Shown here one piece after another: positions 25,618 to 33,414 of a stretch of DNA of 64,000 bases. Location of the stretch: positions 310,001 to 374,000 of the forward strand of contig NZ_FMKA01000001.1 in assembly GCF_900096945.1 (NCBI RefSeq). Reading direction: 5' to 3'. Origin of the DNA: Anaerobium acetethylicum (GTDB lineage: Bacteria; Bacillota; Clostridia; Lachnospirales; Lachnospiraceae). Every line of letters begins with the position of its first letter. Positions within the stretch are counted from its first letter, which is position 1. The translations under genes were made by a program, and so were the position numbers. Under the pieces are notes generated by a model. The model saw only the letters and a program-made list of their open reading frames with translations, was not told the origin of the DNA and did not search any database.

Positions 25618-26449
25618 TGGTATGAACCTCCTCGATAATATTATTTGGGGTTGATGCCCCTGCGGTAATACCTACGCTACTAATGGACTTCAATTCCTCT
25701 AAGTCCAAGTCTTTGAGTGTCTGTATATAGTAAGTATTTTCACATTCCTTCTTGCATATTTCAAATAGCTTCTGAGTATTGGAACTATTGGTTCCGCCTA
25801 TAACAATCATGGCCTCTACTTCGCCTGCAATTTGCTTTGCCTCAGTCTGTCTCTCTTCCGTGGCATTACAAATCGTATTTAAAACAAGTATATCATAACC
25901 CTTTTTAGAAATAATTTCAACTAAATCTTGAAATTTATTATGATTAAATGTCGTTTGAGATACAATACATACTTTTTTTTCTTTTGCCGCATCGAACTTT
26001 TCTGCCTCTTCCGGTGATTCGATCACATAGGTCTCCGGTCCTGACCAGCCTTTGATCCCCTCTACTTCAGGGTGCTTGTCATTGCCTATGATGACTATGA
26101 CGTTCCCTTTTTCGCTTTCGTTTCTGACTATTTTATGAATTTTCCTTACATAGGGGCATGTCGCATCAACACATTCCAGCCCCAGTTGATCAATTATCCG
26201 GTATATTTCTTCCGAAACGCCATGGGAGCGTATGATTACGATTCCTTCATTCAGGCTTTTCAGTTCATCCACCGTATCGATTACTTTTACGCCTTTTGCC
26301 TCCAGATCCTTCACAACTTCTTCATTGTGGATAATCGGACCAAACGTATAGATTGGCATGTCAGCTTTTTCAATCTGCTCATACACTTTGTCTACAGCCC
26401 GCTTAACGCCAAAACAGAACCCCGCAGTTCGTGCCAGTTTAACTTTCAT
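25598..26449 (-). CDS. ispH: 4-hydroxy-3-methylbut-2-enyl diphosphate reductase
   Basis: The last enzyme of the MEP isoprenoid pathway, an iron-sulfur protein of 283 residues that makes IPP and DMAPP. The three cluster-binding cysteines are in 'ARTAGFCFGVKRAVD', 'CVDATCPYVRKIH' and 'LNTICNATEERQ'; 'GVTAGASTPNNIIEEV'-like 'GITAGASTPNNIIEEV' closes the protein. ATG 26449 is preferred to GTG 26455. It overlaps or abuts cmk upstream and overlaps rpsA downstream, so the three are translated as a coupled operon. Confidence 0.95.
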   Translation of the reverse strand: MKVKLARTAGFCFGVKRAVDKVYEQIEKADMPIYTFGPIIHNEEVVKDLEAKGVKVIDTVDELKSLNEGIVIIRSHGVSEEIYRIIDQLGLECVDATCPYVRKIHKIVRNESEKGNVIVIIGNDKHPEVEGIKGWSGPETYVIESPEEAEKFDAAKEKKVCIVSQTTFNHNKFQDLVEIISKKGYDILVLNTICNATEERQTEAKQIAGEVEAMIVIGGTNSSNTQKLFEICKKECENTYYIQTLKDLDLEELKSISSVGITAGASTPNNIIEEVHTNVRNEF

Positions 26450-26451
26450 AT

Positions 26452-27129
26452 TCACTCACCCTTTTTGCCATGAAATAATTCCATAATAGAATCAATGACT
26501 TCCTCTATTCCCATATAGGAACTGTCCAGCAGAACAGCATCTTCAGCTTGTCTCAAAGGCGCAAACTCCCTGGTCATATCCCTGTCGTCCCTATCGATAA
26601 TATCCCTTTCGATAGCGTCAAAATCGCATTCAATTCCTTTTTCCGTGAGTTCTTTATGCCTGCGTTCGGCCCTTACAGCAGAGCTGGCGGTCAGATAGAT
26701 TTTCAGATCCGCCTCGGGCAGAACGTAGGTACCGATATCCCGGCCATCCATGACCACATTTTTTTTCGCAGCCATGTTCCTCTGAAGTTCTACAAGTTTG
26801 ATCCTTACCTCTTTGTTAGCAGCGCTTGCAGATGCCATATTTCCGACTTCCTCGGTCCTGATGCTGCCATTCACGTTCTCGCCGTTCAATATCACCTGCT
26901 GCTCTCCGTCAGCGTATTCTATGGTTATATCCGCATCCTTGCAGGCTTCACTGATGCGCTCCCCATCATCCGCTGCAATGCCCTTGCGAAGCAGATATAA
27001 GGCCATTGCACGGTACATTGCACCCGTATCCACATAAATGAATCCAAGCCTTTTTGCAACCTGCCTTGCTATCGTGCTCTTCCCTGCCCCTGCTGGACCG
27101 TCGATTGCTATGCTGTAACTCATCTTCAT
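26452..27129 (-). CDS. cmk: Cytidylate kinase
   Basis: A 225-residue nucleoside monophosphate kinase phosphorylating CMP and dCMP. The P-loop 'IAIDGPAGAGKSTIARQVA' starts at about residue 7, 'FIYVDTGAMYRAMAL' is the CMP-binding segment, and 'MDGRDIGTYVLPEADLKIYL' and 'RDDRDMTREFAPLRQAEDA' follow. The start is uncertain between ATG 27129 and ATG 27123, both near a GGGG. It is the first gene of the cmk-ispH-rpsA-cheR unit, whose upstream region holds repeat family R2 copy 2. Confidence 0.95.
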   Translation of the reverse strand: MKMSYSIAIDGPAGAGKSTIARQVAKRLGFIYVDTGAMYRAMALYLLRKGIAADDGERISEACKDADITIEYADGEQQVILNGENVNGSIRTEEVGNMASASAANKEVRIKLVELQRNMAAKKNVVMDGRDIGTYVLPEADLKIYLTASSAVRAERRHKELTEKGIECDFDAIERDIIDRDDRDMTREFAPLRQAEDAVLLDSSYMGIEEVIDSIMELFHGKKGE

Positions 27130-27163
27130 TCCCCATTTCTGTTTGTTTATTTGAATTTCCTAA

Positions 27164-27247
27164 TCTGCGGCACATTCTTCTTTCACATCATTTACCTCCC
27201 CGCGGAGTGTTATTGATTTCTAGGAAATCTGCGGAATTTCCCATAAA
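27164..27247. repeat. Degenerate intergenic repeat, copy 2 (family R2)
   Basis: The sequence follows the same block order as 577-674 with an 8-base gap near 'CATCAT'. It includes 'CCTCCCCGCGGAGT' and the hairpin-like 'TAGGAAATCTGCGGAATTTC'. On the minus strand it lies directly upstream of cmk and contains a good ribosome binding site followed by ATGATG that is closed at once by TGA, suggesting a decayed small ORF or none. Confidence 0.6.
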
Positions 27248-27256
27248 GATTAACAT

Positions 27257-27375
27257 GTCAAAAGCCCCCTTGTAACGTCCGGCTTCGTCAATTTGCACAT
27301 TCGCCAGCTGCATCACGTCCTCATTCGAAAACCTGTACAAATTGACGAATACCATTGTGTAAATGGGCTTTTGAC
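27257..27375. repeat. Two-tier long inverted repeat between baiN and cmk
   Basis: GTCAAAAGCCC (27257-27267) pairs perfectly with 27365-27375, and TCGTCAATTTG (27285-27295) pairs perfectly with 27338-27348. The unpaired stretches between the two tiers are of almost equal length (17 and 16 nt), so the whole would form one rod with an internal loop and an apical loop of about 42 nt. No T run or flanking direct repeat was found. A small minus-strand frame here looks accidental. Confidence 0.6.
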
Positions 27376-27390
27376 CTCCACTCCTGTAAA

Positions 27391-28629
27391 TCAATAAATG
27401 CTGCTGCCTGCCGCATAAGCTGTTGACCATGCTATCTGAAGATTGAACCCGCCTGTCATCGCATCCAGGTCAAGCACCTCGCCGATAAAATACAGGCCGC
27501 TTACCAGCTTTGATTCCATCGTCGATGGATTCACCTCTTTGAGTGATATGCCGCCCCTGGTTATGATTGCTTCATTATAATCACGCAGGCTTAGGATTGT
27601 CATCTCCATACCTTTGATGACGCCGATAAAATGCTGTCTTTCTTCTTTCGAAATCTCATTTACCTTTTTATCCGGGTTGATTTTCGAAAGTTCTATCATT
27701 ACAGGAATCAGCTTGGACGGAAACAGTCCGCCGATCGAGTTTTTGAACTGTTTGTTTTTGTTGGCCTCGAAGTCCCTGAGGATCCTTGCATCCAGCTGTT
27801 CCTCAGACAGTGCCGGTTTCAGGTCGATTGACAGTTTCAGCTTCCTGCCTTCCTGAAAGCCTTTGTATGCGCTTACATAACTGCTGGCGCTTAAAATAAG
27901 CGGCCCGCTAACGCCGAAATGCGTAAAGAGCATTTCACCAAAATCACTGTATACTTCCTTTTTTCCGTCAGATACCGTTGCTCTTACATTTTTCAGGGAC
28001 AGGCCCTGCAGTTCCCTGGCAAACGGCTCCTGGATATTAAACGGCACCAGGGAGGGTGACAGTTCTGTTACGGTATGGCCTGCTTTTTTCGCAAATTCGT
28101 ATCCGTCCCCTGTGGATCCCGTAACTTTGTAGGAAAGGCCTCCTGTGGCAACTATAACTGCATCTCCGAACACTTTGTCCCGGTTCTTCAGTCTGATGCC
28201 CTTTGCCACGCCATTTTCCACAATCACTTCACGGACTTCCTTGTTCAGATGAACTTCCACGCCATGATCTCTCATATCCCTGGCCAATGCCTGGATCACG
28301 TCTGATGAGTGATCGGATACTGGAAACACCCTGTTCCCGCGTTCAATCTTCGTCTTCAGCCCGGCCGCCTCAAAATAGTCGATCACATCGAAATTATTAT
28401 ATCCGTAAAAGGAGCTGTACAGAAACTTTTTATTTCCCATGATATTATCGAACAAGGTCTCCATATCACTGGCATTTGTGATGTTACATCTTCCTTTTCC
28501 TGTTATATATAATTTTTTTCCAAGTTTTTCATTTTTCTCATATACATGGACTTCGTTCCCGTTTTTAGCGGCAAATATGGATGCGAACATCCCGGCTGCC
28601 CCTCCGCCGACAATTATTACTTTACTCAT
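27391..28629 (-). CDS. NAD(P)/FAD-dependent oxidoreductase, BaiN/YhiN family
   Basis: A 412-residue flavoprotein of the HI0933/YhiN/BaiN family. The dinucleotide-binding loop 'VIIVGGGAAGMFASIFAAKNG' is at the N-terminus, followed by 'KKLYITGKGRCNITNA', and 'GLYFIGEVLDLDAMTGGFNLQIAWSTAYAAG', shown in part as 'GEVLDLDAMTGGFNLQIAW', is the C-terminal FAD signature. Family members are common but poorly characterised; a bile-acid role (BaiN) has been proposed for one. The stop-start overlap of 8 nt with the upstream RpiR-type gene suggests a two-gene operon. Confidence 0.88.
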   Translation of the reverse strand: MSKVIIVGGGAAGMFASIFAAKNGNEVHVYEKNEKLGKKLYITGKGRCNITNASDMETLFDNIMGNKKFLYSSFYGYNNFDVIDYFEAAGLKTKIERGNRVFPVSDHSSDVIQALARDMRDHGVEVHLNKEVREVIVENGVAKGIRLKNRDKVFGDAVIVATGGLSYKVTGSTGDGYEFAKKAGHTVTELSPSLVPFNIQEPFARELQGLSLKNVRATVSDGKKEVYSDFGEMLFTHFGVSGPLILSASSYVSAYKGFQEGRKLKLSIDLKPALSEEQLDARILRDFEANKNKQFKNSIGGLFPSKLIPVMIELSKINPDKKVNEISKEERQHFIGVIKGMEMTILSLRDYNEAIITRGGISLKEVNPSTMESKLVSGLYFIGEVLDLDAMTGGFNLQIAWSTAYAAGSSIY

Positions 28630-29548
28630 TTTTATCTCCTGCTTTTGGAAAATCAGAATCCGTACTATTTTCCAGAAAGTCTATTTCATCATTATTGTAT
28701 ACCTGGTACTCATCCCATATCTCTTCAAGGGTTTCCAGCGTGTGTATAGCCTCCTGCTGCTTTTTCATGAAAAGAGCTACCAGAAGGGCGTTTATGACGC
28801 TCAGAGGTGCAACGAGGGAATCCACGATGGAAGCCATATCGCTGCGGGCTATCAGATTGCAGGCAGAGTACATGGTCATGGGAGAATGTACGCTGTCGGT
28901 AAGGGTGATCACCTTCGCATTCCTTTTGTTGGCAAACTCCATGGCCTTAAGGGTCCTCATTGAATATCTTGGAAAGCTGATTCCTATGATTACATCTTCC
29001 TCATTGATACGGATCATCTGTTCAAAAAGCTCACTTGAGCTGTTCGTCTGGAGAAGCTTTACATTTTCAAAAATCAGATTCAGATAGAAGCTGAAAAAAC
29101 TTGCCAGAGGCGCACAGCTTCTGATCCCCACTACATAAATATGCTTTGCATCTGCTATGGTCTCAACAGCCGATTCAAAAGCTGCCTGATTGATTCCTTC
29201 CTGTGTCTGTTTGATCTTCTCCATATCCGACTGGAGTACAGATGTCAGGATTTCCGACTGGGTGACCCTTCCATATGTGACTTCCATTCTCTGTATGGAA
29301 TTTAGCTTGTTTTTTACTACTTCTTCCAAATCCCTTTGAAATTCCGGATATCCGTCATAGCCAAGCTGCGCTGCAAACCTTACTACCGTAGATTCACTGA
29401 CTCCTACTATTTTACCAAGCTTTGCAGCTGTCAGGAAGACTGCCTTGTCATAATTAGCAGTAATATAAGACGCAAGAAGTTTCTGACCTTTACTGAAGCT
29501 GTCCCTTTTATCATTTATTCTTTTAATCAAATCGTTTTGTGTTTTCAT
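28622..29548 (-). CDS. MurR/RpiR-family transcriptional regulator
   Basis: A 308-residue regulator with an N-terminal RpiR helix-turn-helix ('TAAKLGKIVGVSESTVVRFAAQLGYDGYPEF') visible as 'LGKIVGVSESTVVRF', and a C-terminal SIS sugar-phosphate-binding domain ('HIYVVGIRSCAPLASFF', 'DVIIGISFPRYSMRTLKAM', 'VITLTDSVHSPM'). An acidic tail of about 25 residues follows. The start at 29548 has AGGGTGG. It overlaps the downstream oxidoreductase gene by 8 nt. Its ligand is unknown; family members usually sense sugar phosphates. Confidence 0.9.
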   Translation of the reverse strand: MKTQNDLIKRINDKRDSFSKGQKLLASYITANYDKAVFLTAAKLGKIVGVSESTVVRFAAQLGYDGYPEFQRDLEEVVKNKLNSIQRMEVTYGRVTQSEILTSVLQSDMEKIKQTQEGINQAAFESAVETIADAKHIYVVGIRSCAPLASFFSFYLNLIFENVKLLQTNSSSELFEQMIRINEEDVIIGISFPRYSMRTLKAMEFANKRNAKVITLTDSVHSPMTMYSACNLIARSDMASIVDSLVAPLSVINALLVALFMKKQQEAIHTLETLEEIWDEYQVYNNDEIDFLENSTDSDFPKAGDKNE

Positions 29549-29953
29549 AGGCCACCCTCTAAATTATTCTTTATACTCAAACGCACTGCCGGCTCTGCCT
29601 TATTACAATCCCATTATTCAGTCAGGTTGCATTACTTGCTAAAGTATAACATATCGGTACGTTTGTATACAATGATTATTTTCTACCCTGTATTTAGACA
29701 ATGCAGGATAGATGTCCCCTTCTTTCACCTGGCTTAGTCGGAACCGGAGTGGCACATCTCGCACGGAGTATTTTTATCTCATAAGAATGTGCGATTCTGT
29801 CAACCAAAAACAGCATACAGGTACCGGAACTGCCGGGCTGTATGCTGCTCATATTATTCTTTGGATATATCTGTACAGGTATCAGGCAATCTGCCTGCTT
29901 CGTTTGCTGCTATGAAAGCGCAGTACCGAATGCCTGCAGATCCGATAGGATTC
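29549..29953. other. Gene-free region upstream of the RpiR-type gene
   Basis: About 400 bp without a credible gene. It holds the terminator of the decarboxylase operon (29805-29847) and, nearer 29640-29690, A/T-rich sequence that probably carries the promoter of the RpiR-type regulator. The 29860-29950 part shows nothing recognisable. Confidence 0.5.
29805..29847 (-). terminator. Terminator of the decarboxylase operon
   Basis: CAGCATACAG (29811-29820) pairs with 29838-29847, with additional partial pairing inside the loop; TTTTTGG follows on the minus strand. It lies about 105 nt past the pycB-like gene. Confidence 0.75.
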
Positions 29954-31366
29954 CTATACTGGATAAGCACCGCTGGCAGTATCTGCAACAGCCGGATCTA
30001 CCTTTGCTTTCTGTGCCTGTCTGTATTTGAAGAAATCAGTTGCAACCTGTGGGAATAATGCATAAGTAAGGACATCTTCATCCTGCTCTTTCCACTGTGC
30101 CATTTCAGCTTCAATCTTGGCAAGTTCAGGTTCAAGAAGATCTGCCGGTCTGCAAGTGATTGGTTCGATATCTCCAATTACTTTTTTCTGAACTTCTTTG
30201 TTGAAAGGTTTAACAGTCTGTCCGTATTCACCGCTCAGAACTGCCTTTGTTTCTTTTGTAGCCATTTTATAGCGTTCTCCCAGGAGAACATTAAATACAG
30301 CCTGAGTACCTACGATCTGGCTTGAAGGTGTAACCAGAGGTGGTTCGCCAAGATCTTTACGTACTCTTGGTATTTCATTCAGCACGTCATAATATCTGTC
30401 TTCTGCATTCTGTTCCTTCAGCTGGGATACAAGGTTTGATAACATTCCACCTGGCACCTGGTATAACAGAGTCTTAATGTCAACACCCATTACTTTCGGA
30501 TTCAGCAATCCTGTTTCAAGGGCCTTGTCTCTTAATGGTCTGAAGTAATCAGCGATTTCTGCAAGAAGCAGCTGGTCGAATCCAGTATCATAAGGAGTTC
30601 CCTTGAATGTTTCAACCATAACCTCAGTTGCCGGCTGGCTTGTTCCCATTGAGAATGGTGACATAGCAGTATCAATGATATCGCAGCCCGCTTCTACTGC
30701 TTTTAAGTATGTCATGGCAGCAACACCGCTTGTATAGTGTGTATGAAGCTGGATTGGTATTTCAACTGCATCTTTTAAAGCGCCGATAAGATCCGTTGCT
30801 TCGTAAGGAAGCAGAAGTCCTGCCATATCCTTGAGGCAGAGGGATTTCGCTCCCATTTCCTGAATTCTTTTAGCCATTTCAACATAATATTCAGTTGTAT
30901 AAGCATCACCTAATGTGTAGGAGATTGCAATCTGAGCATGTCCGTTTTCTTTGTTTGTAGCCTTTACAGTTGTTTCAAGGTTACGGATATCGTTCAGGGC
31001 ATCAAAGATTCTGATGATATCGATACCATTTGCGATTGATTTCTGTACAAAATATTCTACAACATCATCCGCATAGTGGCGGTATCCGAGAATGTTCTGT
31101 CCCCTGAAAAGCATCTGAAGTTTCGTATTCTTGAATCCTGCTCTTAATTTTCTGAGTCTTTCCCATGGATCTTCCTTTAAGAATCTGAGGGATGCGTCAA
31201 ATGTAGCTCCGCCCCAGCATTCCACTGAATGATATCCCACTTTATCCATCTTCTCAATGATCGGAAGCATTTCCTCAGTGGTCATTCTTGTGGCGATTAA
31301 GGACTGGTGGGCATCACGCAATATAGTTTCGGTAATTTTTACCGGTTTTTTAATATGTTCTGTCAT
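29954..31366 (-). CDS. Pyruvate/oxaloacetate carboxyltransferase subunit (OadA/PycB-like, no biotin domain)
   Basis: A 470-residue protein with the HMGL-like TIM barrel of biotin-dependent carboxyltransferases: 'ITETILRDAHQSLIATRM', 'CWGGATFDASLRFLKEDPW', 'QMLFRGQNILGYRHYADDVV' and 'SLCLKDMAGLLLPYEA' (the carbamylatable metal-site lysine is expected in this last stretch). A conserved carboxylase domain follows, but the C-terminal biotinyl domain of OadA is absent; biotin is on the separate 133-residue carrier. It resembles the 5S subunit of transcarboxylase and PycB. ATG 31366 has AGGAGG 7 nt upstream. It is the last gene of the operon. Confidence 0.9.
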   Translation of the reverse strand: MTEHIKKPVKITETILRDAHQSLIATRMTTEEMLPIIEKMDKVGYHSVECWGGATFDASLRFLKEDPWERLRKLRAGFKNTKLQMLFRGQNILGYRHYADDVVEYFVQKSIANGIDIIRIFDALNDIRNLETTVKATNKENGHAQIAISYTLGDAYTTEYYVEMAKRIQEMGAKSLCLKDMAGLLLPYEATDLIGALKDAVEIPIQLHTHYTSGVAAMTYLKAVEAGCDIIDTAMSPFSMGTSQPATEVMVETFKGTPYDTGFDQLLLAEIADYFRPLRDKALETGLLNPKVMGVDIKTLLYQVPGGMLSNLVSQLKEQNAEDRYYDVLNEIPRVRKDLGEPPLVTPSSQIVGTQAVFNVLLGERYKMATKETKAVLSGEYGQTVKPFNKEVQKKVIGDIEPITCRPADLLEPELAKIEAEMAQWKEQDEDVLTYALFPQVATDFFKYRQAQKAKVDPAVADTASGAYPV

Positions 31367-31417
31367 TTCCTTACCTCCTGATTTTTTAAGCACTGCAAAA
31401 TGCCAATGCTTCTCTAT

Positions 31418-32578
31418 TTATTTTACTCCGAAAATAGCCATAAATGTACCAGCGGCTACTGCCGTACCGATAACACCGGCTACGTTAGGTCCCATAGCAT
31501 GCATAAGCAGGAAGTTCGTTGGATCCGCTTCCGCTCCGACTTTCTGGGATACCCTCGCTGACATTGGGACAGCCGACACGCCGGCAGAACCGATGAGCGG
31601 GTTGATCTTTCCGCCGGAAAGTTTGCACATCAGCTTTCCAAAAAGGACACCAGATGCAGTACTGATGCAGAATGCGATGAGTCCTAAAGCCACGATTTTC
31701 AGCGTGTCAAAATTCAGAAACGCCTCAGCGCTTGTGGTAGCTCCAACTGAAGTACCCAGCAGAATAACGATGATATACATCATTGCATTTGAAGCCGTTT
31801 CCTGAAGCTGCTTTACAACGCCCGATTCCCTGAACAGGTTTCCTAACATAAGCATACCGATAAGGGGAGCCGTTGATGGAAGGATCAGTACTACAACAAT
31901 CGTAACGATAACCGGGAAGAGGATCTTCTCAAGTTTTGTCACGTGTCTCAGCTGTTCCATCTTGATGCATCTTTCTTCCTTTGTAGTGAGGGCCCTCATA
32001 ATCGGAGGCTGTATGATTGGAACAAGGGACATGTAGGAATATGCCGCAACGGCTATAGGCCCCATATATTTTACCTGTCCCAGCTTGCCCGCCAGATAGA
32101 TTGAAGTAGGACCGTCAGCTCCGCCGATAATAGAAATAGCTGCTGCTGCCCTATCATCAAATCCCATTACAATTGCAGCAAGATAAGCAAAGAATACGCC
32201 GAACTGTGCAGATGCTCCCAAAAGAAAACTTTTCGGGTTTGCAATCAGCGGGCCGAAATCTGTCATGGCACCTACGCCCAGGAAAATAAGAGAAGGCCAG
32301 AGTCCAAGTTCATCTCCCACGTAAAAATAGTGAAGAAGCCCGCCTGCCTGCTCAATCCCGTTCGCGTCAACAAATGGTAATGCCATGATTCCCGGAAACA
32401 GGTTGACCAGAAGCATACCGAAAGAGATTGGTACAAGAAGCAGCGGTTCATAATCTTTTGCAATTGCTAAATATAAGAATACACATGCAACGCCGATCAT
32501 GACGAAATTGCCAGGCTGCAGGCTGGTAAATGCTGACTGTTCTGCCAGATTGACCAATGTATTGATAATATAATCCAT
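31418..32578 (-). CDS. oadB: Sodium-translocating decarboxylase, beta subunit
   Basis: A 386-residue membrane protein with about nine to eleven hydrophobic segments, the subunit that decarboxylates carboxybiotin and pumps Na+. The key motif 'ISIIGGADGPTSIYLAGKL' contains the Asp equivalent to the essential Asp203 of the Klebsiella enzyme, and 'GSAGVSAVPMSARVSQKVG' with 'LLMHAMGPNVAGVIGTAVAAG' are the conserved C-terminal sites. The same subunit serves oxaloacetate, methylmalonyl-CoA and glutaconyl-CoA decarboxylases, so substrate is not set by this gene. Confidence 0.95.
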   Translation of the reverse strand: MDYIINTLVNLAEQSAFTSLQPGNFVMIGVACVFLYLAIAKDYEPLLLVPISFGMLLVNLFPGIMALPFVDANGIEQAGGLLHYFYVGDELGLWPSLIFLGVGAMTDFGPLIANPKSFLLGASAQFGVFFAYLAAIVMGFDDRAAAAISIIGGADGPTSIYLAGKLGQVKYMGPIAVAAYSYMSLVPIIQPPIMRALTTKEERCIKMEQLRHVTKLEKILFPVIVTIVVVLILPSTAPLIGMLMLGNLFRESGVVKQLQETASNAMMYIIVILLGTSVGATTSAEAFLNFDTLKIVALGLIAFCISTASGVLFGKLMCKLSGGKINPLIGSAGVSAVPMSARVSQKVGAEADPTNFLLMHAMGPNVAGVIGTAVAAGTFMAIFGVK

Positions 32579-32636
32579 TTTTTATAACCTCCCGTAATAT
32601 TCCCTGCGATAATCCGTTTCAGGATTATGGGAGGGT

Positions 32637-33038
32637 CTAGTTTAATGTAGCAAGAACAGCTCCTGATTCGATCGCATCTCCTGCTGATACATTGATGCTT
32701 GCAACAGTTCCGTCCTGTGGCGCTACAACAGGGATTTCCATCTTCATAGCTTCAATGATGATTACTGTATCTCCGGATTTTACCGCCTGTCCAACGCTTG
32801 CCTCAACTTTAATGATCTTGCCTGGTACAGCTGCTGTAACTTCAACAGCTCCCGCTGCTCCAGCCGGTGCTGCTGCAACTGGTGCTGCTACTGGTGCTGC
32901 TACTGGTGCTGCTACTGCCACTGGCGCTACCGGTGCTGCTACTGGTGCTGCTACTGGTGCTGCTGCTCCTGCCGTAATACCTTCTTCTACTACTACGTTA
33001 TATGCTTTTCCATTAACGGTAATTGTATAATTCTTCAT
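32637..33038 (-). CDS. Biotin carboxyl carrier protein with Ala-Pro-Val linker
   Basis: A 133-residue carrier for carboxybiotin (MmdC/GcdC type). The N-terminal 20 residues ('MKNYTITVNGKAYNVVVEE') lead into a flexible linker of PVAA repeats at residues 28-60, and the last 70 residues form a biotinyl domain with the modified lysine in 'IIIEAMKMEIPV'. The start has AGGAGG. It would shuttle CO2 between the carboxyltransferase subunits and OadB. Confidence 0.94.
   Translation of the reverse strand: MKNYTITVNGKAYNVVVEEGITAGAAAPVAAPVAAPVAPVAVAAPVAAPVAAPVAAAPAGAAGAVEVTAAVPGKIIKVEASVGQAVKSGDTVIIIEAMKMEIPVVAPQDGTVASINVSAGDAIESGAVLATLN
32865..32968. repeat. 12-bp-period tandem repeat in the carrier linker
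   Basis: Units close to GGTGCTGCTACT recur about seven times within the linker coding region. Slippage here would change linker length in steps of four residues without a frameshift. Confidence 0.75.
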
Positions 33039-33057
33039 TTTCTATTCCTCCTGTTAA

Positions 33058-33402
33058 TTAGGCTCTCTGCCATTTCTTCTTTGAATTTGCACGTTTAATT
33101 GACCTAACCACAAAACTGTCTGTGGAAGTATTTTCCGAAGCTGCAATTGCAGCTGTAATAACAGCCACAAGTTCAAAATCATCCACAAGTTCCTCTGCTG
33201 CCGGCGCTACGGACTGTTTTACCGGTGCTGGAGCTGCTGGTGCTTTTGCAGGTGCCTGAACAGGCTGGCCGCTTTTTTTGTCCATAATCTTAGGGATAAT
33301 CGACATACAAGAAATGATAAACGCGATAAGGATCAGTACTGCGAAAACGCTTCCCATCCCTAACAAAGTATTTAATAACCCTGTAACAATTTTATCTACC
33401 AT
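33058..33402 (-). CDS. Decarboxylase gamma/delta subunit (OadG-like)
   Basis: A 114-residue protein with one N-terminal transmembrane helix ('GMGSVFAVLILIAFIISCMSII'), an Ala/Pro-rich middle ('PVQAPAKAPAAPAPVKQS') and a C-terminal helix 'ELVAVITAAIAASE' followed by 'VRSIKRANSKKKWQRA'. This is the pattern of the small assembly subunit (OadG or MmdD) that joins the carboxyltransferase to OadB. It lies 12 nt after the carboxyltransferase gene and 19 nt before the carrier gene. Confidence 0.88.
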   Translation of the reverse strand: MVDKIVTGLLNTLLGMGSVFAVLILIAFIISCMSIIPKIMDKKSGQPVQAPAKAPAAPAPVKQSVAPAAEELVDDFELVAVITAAIAASENTSTDSFVVRSIKRANSKKKWQRA

Positions 33403-33414
33403 TTATTTCACCTC

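Noticed and set aside
27188-27430. 80-codon minus-strand ORF between baiN and cmk
   Set aside because: It overlaps the end of the baiN-like gene, the long inverted repeat and part of repeat R2, and shows no recognisable protein features.
32865-32968. Repeat cluster as a CRISPR array
   Set aside because: The 12-bp units are contiguous, have no spacers and encode the Ala-Pro-Val linker of the biotin carrier.
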